This document shows, piece after piece, positions 58,850 through 64,000 of a DNA stretch of 64,000 bases; position 1 is the first letter of the stretch; each line of letters begins with the position of its first letter. The translations under genes were made by a program, and so were the position numbers. Below the pieces are notes generated by a model. It saw nothing but the letters and a program-made list of their open reading frames with translations. It was not told the DNA's origin and did not search any database. The DNA is from Sphingopyxis sp. FD7 (GTDB lineage: Bacteria; Pseudomonadota; Alphaproteobacteria; Sphingomonadales; Sphingomonadaceae), in the NCBI RefSeq assembly GCF_003609835.1, contig NZ_AP017898.1, positions 1,426,001-1,490,000 of the forward strand, in the 5' to 3' direction.

Positions 58850-60028
58850 TCAGTTTGCCGCCTCGCCGTCCACCGCCGCCTGCACGGCCTTGTAAAAGGC
58901 CTCGCGCGCCGCGCCGACACCTTCGGGATCGGTCGCCGTCGGCCAGTTGCCGTTCGACGCGATCACCAGCCTGCGCCTGGGGTCGATGAAGATGCCCTGC
59001 CCGAAAATGCCCTGTGCGGCGAAACTGCCGTCGTCGTTCGTCCACCATTGATAGCCATAGCCACGACCCGGCACGTCGATCCCCGCCTGCTTCGTCGTCG
59101 CCGAGGCCAGCCAGTCGTCGGGCAGCACCTTCACGCCGCCCGCGACGCCGCCGTTCAGGATGAACTGGCCGAAGCGCGCATAATCCCTGAGGCTCGCCGA
59201 TATGCAGCAGCCGCTGATCTCATGCCCCGTCGGCCCGAGCATCCACACCGCGTCCTGCTCCATGCCAAAGGGCTTCCAGACCTTTTCCGACAGATATTCG
59301 GACAGCGTCTTGCCGGTTGCGCTCGACACCAGCACGCCGATCAAATTGGTCTCGCCGGTCTTGTACACCCACTTCGACCCGGCGGGCGCTTCGCGCGGCA
59401 AGTTCTTCATATAGCTGACGGTTATGTCCTCGCCCGCGACCGGCTTTTGCAGGTTGAACTGCGCGACGTCGGACTTGGGATCGGTATAATCCTCGTTCCA
59501 TTTGACACCCGACGTCATCGTCAGCAGCTGGCGCACGCTGACATCGTCATAGGCCGATCCCTTGAGGCCGGGGATATAGGCGGTGACCTTGTCGTCGAGG
59601 CTCTTGATATAGCCGTCCTTCACCGCCGCGCCGACGAGCGTGGAGGTGAAACTCTTGGCGACCGAAAAGCTCGTCCAGCGGCCCGCGGCGCCATAGCCGA
59701 GCGCATATTTTTCGAGCCGGACCTTGCCGTCCTGCACGATGATCAGCCCCGCGTTGCGCTGCGTCGCCATATGGGCGTCGACGTCGATCCCGAGGTCGAT
59801 CGGCTCGCCTTGCGGCAGGGGATAGACGGCGTCGCCCGCCTCGATCGTGTTGACGACCACCTTGGGCACCGTTTCCATTGTGCGGAAAGCAAGGTCGCGT
59901 TGGTCCTGGGTCCAGAAAAGCACGTTCAGATCCTTTGGCAATTGGTCGGTCGTTTGCGTCGTCGCGGGGGCATTGCACGCCGCCGCGGTGCCGAGCAGCA
60001 CCGCCGCCAAAAGTCTTCGCATCATCAT
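58850..60028 (-). CDS. serine hydrolase (beta-lactamase / class C-like), lipoprotein
   Basis: A 392-residue beta-lactamase-fold protein. SxxK motif FSVAKSF (Ser121, Lys124), then LTMTSGVKWNED and the YKTGETN (Tyr-x-x-like) motif. The N-terminus ends in TAAAC, consistent with a lipobox (Cys17). Members include esterases, D-aminopeptidases and DD-peptidases; beta-lactamase activity is not implied. RBS GGGGAGGA precedes the ATG pair. The C-terminus ends at a palindromic repeat. Confidence 0.85.
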   Translation of the reverse strand: MMMRRLLAAVLLGTAAACNAPATTQTTDQLPKDLNVLFWTQDQRDLAFRTMETVPKVVVNTIEAGDAVYPLPQGEPIDLGIDVDAHMATQRNAGLIIVQDGKVRLEKYALGYGAAGRWTSFSVAKSFTSTLVGAAVKDGYIKSLDDKVTAYIPGLKGSAYDDVSVRQLLTMTSGVKWNEDYTDPKSDVAQFNLQKPVAGEDITVSYMKNLPREAPAGSKWVYKTGETNLIGVLVSSATGKTLSEYLSEKVWKPFGMEQDAVWMLGPTGHEISGCCISASLRDYARFGQFILNGGVAGGVKVLPDDWLASATTKQAGIDVPGRGYGYQWWTNDDGSFAAQGIFGQGIFIDPRRRLVIASNGNWPTATDPEGVGAAREAFYKAVQAAVDGEAAN

Positions 60029-60041
60029 TCCTCCCCTGTTT

Positions 60042-61322
60042 TCAGGCCGGTTTTTCGAGCGTGACCTGCGCAACGTCGATGCCGCCGCCGCGAAAGCCCC
60101 CCTCGCAATATTGCAGATAATAGCGCCAGAGCCCGACGAAACGCGCATCGAAACCGGGTGGCAGGCGATCCGCGGCGACCGCGGCGTCGAAGCGCTCGCG
60201 CCACTGGCGCAGCGTTTCGGCATAGTCGCCGCCAAACCGACGGACATCGCGCCAGATGAGCCCCCTCTCCTCGGCGAGCGCGCGAAAACGGCTCTCGGAC
60301 AGCAGGCAGCCGCCGGGGAAGATGTAGGCCTGGATGAAATCGCTGCTCGCCGCATAACGCTCGAACAGCGCATCGTTGATCGCGATATACTGGATCGCCG
60401 CCTTGCCGCCCGGCCGCAGCAATCGCGCGATCGCACCCAGATAGGCGGGCCAATAGGCCTGCCCCACCGCTTCGACCATTTCGACGCTGGCGATCGCGTC
60501 ATAGGGGCCCTGGACGTCGCGATAGTCACAAAGCTCGATCCGCGAGCGTCCCGACAGATCGACCGCCGCGAGCCGCGCATCGGCGACTTCGGCCTGCGCG
60601 TGCGACAGGGTGATGCCGGTGTAGATCACATCGTGGCGCTCGACCGCGCGCTCGGCGAGCGCCCCCCAGCCGCAGCCGATTTCGAGCAGCCGACACCCCG
60701 ACCGGAGATCGAGCCGGTCGAGGATCGCATCGACCTTAGCCGCCTGCGCCTCCTCCAGCGACTGCCCCGGATCAGCGAACAGCGCGCTCGAATAATTCAT
60801 CGAAGAATCGAGCCACAAGCGATAGAAATCATTGCCCAAATCATAATGAGCATGAATGTTCCGCCGCGCGCCGCGCCGATCGTTGCGGTGGAGTGCATGG
60901 ATGGCGCGATTGAGCCAGCGCGACGGGCCGTGCGCGCGCGCCGCATCGCCCAGCGCTTCGCCGTTGCGCATGAAAAGGTCGAACAGCGGAACCGGATCGG
61001 GCGACGCCCATTCGCCCTTCTCCCACGCGCGATACCAGCCGATCGAACCCGACAGGGCGAGCCGCGCCAGCGCCGCCCAGCTGTGCAGGTGAACAATCGC
61101 GGTCGGCCCCTTGCCGCGGCCGCCGAGCAATCGCACGCTGCCGTCGGGCAAATGCCCCTCGATCGTTCCCGCGAGCAGCCCGGCGTCGATCCGGTCGAGC
61201 AGGCGATGGAACAGCGCTGATGGCGCGAGGGCGATCAGCCGCGCCATCACCCCGCCCGCGCGATAGGCGCGGTCGGCGCGGAGCAGTTCCTTGCCGCGGC
61301 GGGGGCTGACATGGGTGTTCAC
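60042..61322 (-). CDS. cfa: cyclopropane-fatty-acyl-phospholipid synthase family methyltransferase
   Basis: A 426-residue protein with an N-terminal Cfa domain (DRIDAGLLAGTIEGHLPDG) and a SAM-dependent methyltransferase domain with LLEIGCGWGALAERA and EMVEAVG. The C-terminal RRFGGDYAETLRQWR and LWRYYLQYCEGGFR are typical. It transfers a methylene group from SAM to unsaturated acyl chains in membrane lipids. GTG at 61322 is used because AAGGAG lies just before it; an ATG at 61247 (MARLIALAP) and one at 61358 are alternatives. Confidence 0.88.
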   Translation of the reverse strand: MNTHVSPRRGKELLRADRAYRAGGVMARLIALAPSALFHRLLDRIDAGLLAGTIEGHLPDGSVRLLGGRGKGPTAIVHLHSWAALARLALSGSIGWYRAWEKGEWASPDPVPLFDLFMRNGEALGDAARAHGPSRWLNRAIHALHRNDRRGARRNIHAHYDLGNDFYRLWLDSSMNYSSALFADPGQSLEEAQAAKVDAILDRLDLRSGCRLLEIGCGWGALAERAVERHDVIYTGITLSHAQAEVADARLAAVDLSGRSRIELCDYRDVQGPYDAIASVEMVEAVGQAYWPAYLGAIARLLRPGGKAAIQYIAINDALFERYAASSDFIQAYIFPGGCLLSESRFRALAEERGLIWRDVRRFGGDYAETLRQWRERFDAAVAADRLPPGFDARFVGLWRYYLQYCEGGFRGGGIDVAQVTLEKPA

Positions 61323-61400
61323 AAGCTCCTTCCTGCCCCAAAGGCGCGCGGCTGACAATTGCCTGAAACGCCTGCCATCGTGACGTCACGCACGCGCCCT

Positions 61401-62360
61401 CTATTGGGGGGCGCTCGCCGTATCGGGGGCGGTCAGCCGGACCTGGAAACGCTCCTCCGCCAACGGGTGCATGAAACGCTGGTCGCGCAGCACCAGCGCA
61501 TCGCCATCGCGCTCGGCCACCGGCATCCGCGCCCAGAACAGGAAGGCGCGCGCATCGGGATCGCCCTTGACCCACATGGCGAGCCGCGGATCGTTCATTC
61601 CCGTCGGCGCGCCGGTCAGGTCGACGGCCCCGCCGACGCCGGGCGTGAACGTTGCCGTGCCATAACGGTCGGCGGTGCGCCAGAAAATGTCGCGCCGCCA
61701 GAAGGCGAGCGGCGGCGGGCTCGCGACGACGAGCGCGTCCGCCGTGCCGCCCGCGGCCAGCGCGCCCGACGCCATCCGCTCCGCCGCGCCGGTGATCAGC
61801 CCATTCGCGAAGATATAGGCCGAAACGGCCACGAAACCGATCCACGCCGGGCGCCACCAGCTCGCCGCGCCGCGCCGTTCACGCCGGAACGACAGCCAGA
61901 GCGAGACCGCCAGCGCGATCCAGATCCACAGGTCGATGATGAAGATGCTGTCACCATAGAACCATTGCGACGAGAAGGGTTCGAGCAGGCGGATGCCGTA
62001 ATTGTTGAGCCAGTCGAGCGCCGGATGACTGAGACACCCGATGCAGGCAAGCGCGAGCAGCCAGCCGCGATGGACCGGAAGGCGATCGACCGGTCGATTG
62101 CCACGCCGTTCCTGCCAGCGGTCGAAGGCAATCATCAGCACCCAGAGGATGAGCGGCAGCACCAGCATGGCAACCGGCCCATGGGTGATCCCACGCCGAA
62201 AGCCCAGATGCTGCACCCCATCGAGCCAGAACAGGCAGGCCGCGTCGATGTCCGGCAGGTTCGCCGCCACAACCAGCGTCGGAATCGCCAGCCCTGTCTT
62301 CTTCTTGAGCCCCATCTGTCCCAGCAATGCGCCGACAAGGCTGTGTGTCAAATTATCCAT
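61401..62360 (-). CDS. DUF457 (YdjM-like) metal-dependent hydrolase / membrane protein
   Basis: A 319-residue membrane protein with about four to five helices and the metal motif set DNLTHSLVGAL, NLPDIDA, THGPVAM and CLSHPALDW, characteristic of the DUF457/YdjM family of inner-membrane metal-dependent hydrolases. A roughly 100-residue soluble C-terminus follows. Function is unknown. Start at MDNLTHSLVG. Confidence 0.8.
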   Translation of the reverse strand: MDNLTHSLVGALLGQMGLKKKTGLAIPTLVVAANLPDIDAACLFWLDGVQHLGFRRGITHGPVAMLVLPLILWVLMIAFDRWQERRGNRPVDRLPVHRGWLLALACIGCLSHPALDWLNNYGIRLLEPFSSQWFYGDSIFIIDLWIWIALAVSLWLSFRRERRGAASWWRPAWIGFVAVSAYIFANGLITGAAERMASGALAAGGTADALVVASPPPLAFWRRDIFWRTADRYGTATFTPGVGGAVDLTGAPTGMNDPRLAMWVKGDPDARAFLFWARMPVAERDGDALVLRDQRFMHPLAEERFQVRLTAPDTASAPQ

Positions 62361-62427
62361 AGGCCCCGTCGCTCGCTGCGCCATCCTCCGATCGACGGCC
62401 GCCCCCAACGGAGGACGACCGCCCGGA

Positions 62428-63057
62428 TCATAGCTGCGTGCCGAGCAGCGACGGCGCGGTAATGGAGGAGACCACGGCGCCGATGATGAGGAACAGCACG
62501 ACCGCAACGATCACAACAATGGCCGCGTAAGCCGCTGCCTTGTCCTGCGGCACCTTCATCAGCACGGGCAGGCCGAGATAGAGGATATAGAGGCCATAGA
62601 GCGCGAACAGCAGCCCGATCAGGCCGAGCATCGGGATCAGCCCGAAAACGCCGCCAACCCACGCCGCGGTGCCCGAATAGGCGGCAACCTTCAGCGCCTG
62701 GATCTGGTCCTTTTGACCGCCGAAACTGGGCGCCAACCCGTCGATGACGAGCGCCAGGACAAAGACGGTCGCCAGGGTCAGCCCATAAGACAGAATCGCG
62801 GAGGTCAGCGCGGCGCCGATTGGCGGATGCCAGGTCACGCCAAGCGCCGGGAACCCGATGAGCTGGCCGCCGATCAGCGAGGCGAACGGCCCGATCGCCG
62901 CCAGGACGACGACATAGGGGACATAGATCGACTTCGTCGTCGCCGGTTCGGCGGCGATCACCGGCCACGCTTCTTTGGGTTTGAGCAATATGTCCCTGGC
63001 GCGCCGGACGATGCCCGCGGCGGGGCCGGAACCATTGGGTGATAAATCAGCCATCAT
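62428..63057 (-). CDS. Yip1-domain membrane protein
   Basis: A 209-residue protein with a cytoplasmic N-terminus (ARDILLKPKEAWPVI) and five membrane helices, matching the bacterial Yip1 family. Its biochemical role is unknown. It lies 67 bp upstream of the DUF457 gene on the same strand. Confidence 0.75.
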   Translation of the reverse strand: MMADLSPNGSGPAAGIVRRARDILLKPKEAWPVIAAEPATTKSIYVPYVVVLAAIGPFASLIGGQLIGFPALGVTWHPPIGAALTSAILSYGLTLATVFVLALVIDGLAPSFGGQKDQIQALKVAAYSGTAAWVGGVFGLIPMLGLIGLLFALYGLYILYLGLPVLMKVPQDKAAAYAAIVVIVAVVLFLIIGAVVSSITAPSLLGTQL

Positions 63058-63198
63058 GCGTCTCCCCTGCTAGGATGCGGCCCGCAACCCGATCGGGACA
63101 TGCAGAGGCCACGGGAATGTTTAGCCCCGATGACCAGCGCATCCGTAACCCCGATCACAACCGATTCGGCAAACCGCGGCACCCGGGAATGTAACGCA

Positions 63199-63226
63199 CT
63201 TGAAACAGTCGTAAACCGCCATAGAT
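63199..63226 (+). promoter_or_regulatory. candidate heat-shock (RpoH) promoter of hspQ
   Basis: CTTG (63199-63202) followed after 17 bp by CATAGAT (63220-63226), close to the alphaproteobacterial RpoH form CTTG-N17-CYTATNT; CTTGAAA also matches the E. coli -35. The -10 ends only 7 bp before the first hspQ ATG, so the transcript would be leaderless or nearly so. Confidence 0.4.
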
Positions 63227-63233
63227 TGAAGGC

Positions 63234-63608
63234 ATGATGCCCGAATCCGCCCCCGAAACCCCGAACAGACCCGTGGCGCCGCTGGTCGGTCGCGCGCGCT
63301 TTGCCCCTGGCGACATCGTGCGCCACCGCATGTTCGACTTTCGCGGCGTCGTGTTCGACATTGACCCGGTCTTTGCGAACAGCGACGAATGGTATGAAGC
63401 GATCCCCGAGGAAATCCGACCGGCAAAGGAGCAGCCCTATTACCATCTGCTCGCCGAAAATGGCGATTCATCCTATATCGCCTATGTCAGCCAGCAGAAT
63501 CTGGTCGCCGATGGCGACGGCGGCCCGATCGACCATCCGCAGATCGAAACGATGTTCGACGGGCTGGAGCAGGGCCGTTACCGCGTCCGCGCAATCCACC
63601 GTCACTAG
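63234..63608 (+). CDS. hspQ: heat shock protein HspQ
   Basis: A 124-residue YccV-like protein: RARFAPGDIVRHRMFDFRGVVFD, EWYEAIP, QPYYHLLAEN and AYVSQQNL match HspQ, which in E. coli binds hemimethylated DNA and adapts Lon substrates. The acidic N-terminus PESAPETP is longer than in E. coli. The two consecutive ATGs (63234, 63237) leave the exact start open; GAAGG lies one base before the first. It lies downstream of a candidate RpoH promoter. Confidence 0.88.
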   Translation: MMPESAPETPNRPVAPLVGRARFAPGDIVRHRMFDFRGVVFDIDPVFANSDEWYEAIPEEIRPAKEQPYYHLLAENGDSSYIAYVSQQNLVADGDGGPIDHPQIETMFDGLEQGRYRVRAIHRH

Positions 63609-63612
63609 ATTT

Positions 63613-63786
63613 TAGACCCTGTTTCCGTGAGATTGAAGCGCGGGACGGAGCAGATTTTGCCGCGCGGCGAGGCGCGACGAGGGAGCGATGGTTATCCATC
63701 GTGACCGACGAGCAACGACGTCCTCGCGGCAAATCGGCCTGCCGCCGCAGGCGGTCGTCCCTTCAATCTCACGGAAACGGGGTCTA
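63613..63786. mobile_element. MITE-like element A (TA-flanked inverted repeats)
   Basis: Terminal arms GACCCTGTTTCCGTGAGATT... (from 63615) and inverted copy (to 63784), 24 bp with one mismatch, each next to TA. The 174-bp interior has a second imperfect palindrome (TTTTGCCGCGCGG / CGCGGCAAAT) and ATGGTTATCCAT, and no coding. Single-ended relatives lie at 25797 and 58769. The TA pair and ends suggest mobilisation by an IS630- or IS5-type transposase encoded elsewhere. Confidence 0.75.
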
Positions 63787-63827
63787 GCGACATTCGACCC
63801 CGGTAGAGAGCGCGGGAGCGCGGCGCA

Positions 63828-64000
63828 TCAGGCCTTGAGCTTCCAGCCCGAGGCCAGCAGGCGATAGGTCACAAATCCCAACACGACATTGACCGCGACG
63901 AGCACCAGCGCCGCGGTCGGCACGGGATTGGCGATTGTCGCATCGACCGTTCCGATAAAGCCGTAACGAAAGCCCATGATCGCATAATAGACGGGGTTGG
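63828..64000 (-). CDS. ABC-2 type transporter permease, C-terminal part (runs off window)
   Basis: Only the last 57 residues are visible: NPVYYAIMGFRYGFIGTVDA, a membrane helix (ALVLVAVNVVLGFVTYRLLA) and the ending SGWKLKA. This matches the C-terminus of ABC-2/multidrug-type permeases such as YadH, where NPVYY and FRYG are conserved. The partner ATPase is likely outside the window. Confidence 0.75.
   Translation of the reverse strand, partial: NPVYYAIMGFRYGFIGTVDATIANPVPTAALVLVAVNVVLGFVTYRLLASGWKLKA

Overview
The window is a contiguous piece of a high-GC alphaproteobacterial chromosome. Gene content (UrcA-family and DUF4893 exported proteins, M20 and S9 secreted hydrolases, a system I cytochrome c cluster in the order ccmC-D-E-F-G-H-I, a cysD / cysN-cysC / cysQ cluster, pyrB followed by a dihydroorotase-like gene, a GAAC-N7-GAAC LexA box before uvrA) and the many GCGAAGGCGGG-type palindromes fit Sphingomonadales, most like Sphingopyxis. 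The genus is an inference; the window has no rRNA. It looks like ordinary core chromosome: no prophage, integrase, full insertion sequence or CRISPR array is visible.

Layout. 1-5.4 kb (mostly minus): truncated TerC-family membrane protein with a tiny DUF465 gene and a long structured leader, a secreted M20 amidohydrolase, a DUF4893 lipoprotein, 3-hydroxybutyrate dehydrogenase and a patatin-like hydrolase. 5.7-15.7 kb (mostly plus): zinc metallopeptidase, exported amidohydrolase, PilZ protein (minus), S9 peptidase, valS, and a LytS/LytTR two-component pair. 15.7-18.9 kb: UrcA protein, two unknown exported or membrane proteins, BCCT transporter. 19-24.7 kb: uvrA-ruvX-pyrB-pyrC-like, packed with overlaps. 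24.8-27.8 kb: nitronate monooxygenase and, convergent, kup. 27.9-33.4 kb (minus): ccm operon plus a DUF454 protein. 33.5-38.3 kb: leucine-type dehydrogenase, tRNA-His(GTG), 2OG-Fe(II) hydroxylase, SIMPL protein, uup. 38.5-43.2 kb (minus): sulfate activation genes and a LysR regulator. 43.3-51 kb (plus): leucine/isovalerate degradation (ivd, mccB, mccA, MaoC, CitE-like lyase) interrupted by a foreign-looking segment. 51-55.8 kb (minus): phospholipase D, acyl-CoA dehydrogenase, MerR regulator, lipoprotein, hisI. 56-64 kb: purF, SDR, small membrane protein, serine hydrolase, Cfa-type synthase, DUF457 and Yip1 membrane proteins, hspQ, and the end of an ABC-2 permease.

The most notable region is 44.37-45.42 kb. 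A lower-GC TrmH/SpoU-type methyltransferase gene and a chimeric fragment (start of a diverged mccB fused to the tail of ivd) sit between two 56-bp copies of the ivd 3' end. This reads as a scar of illegitimate recombination that split ivd from the two small membrane-protein genes it was once coupled to. Other points worth following: a lower-GC patch inside valS, a dihydroorotase-like protein without metal ligands, two MITE-like elements with TA-flanked inverted repeats, and candidate operators before uvrA, a MerR gene, the leucine dehydrogenase gene and hspQ.
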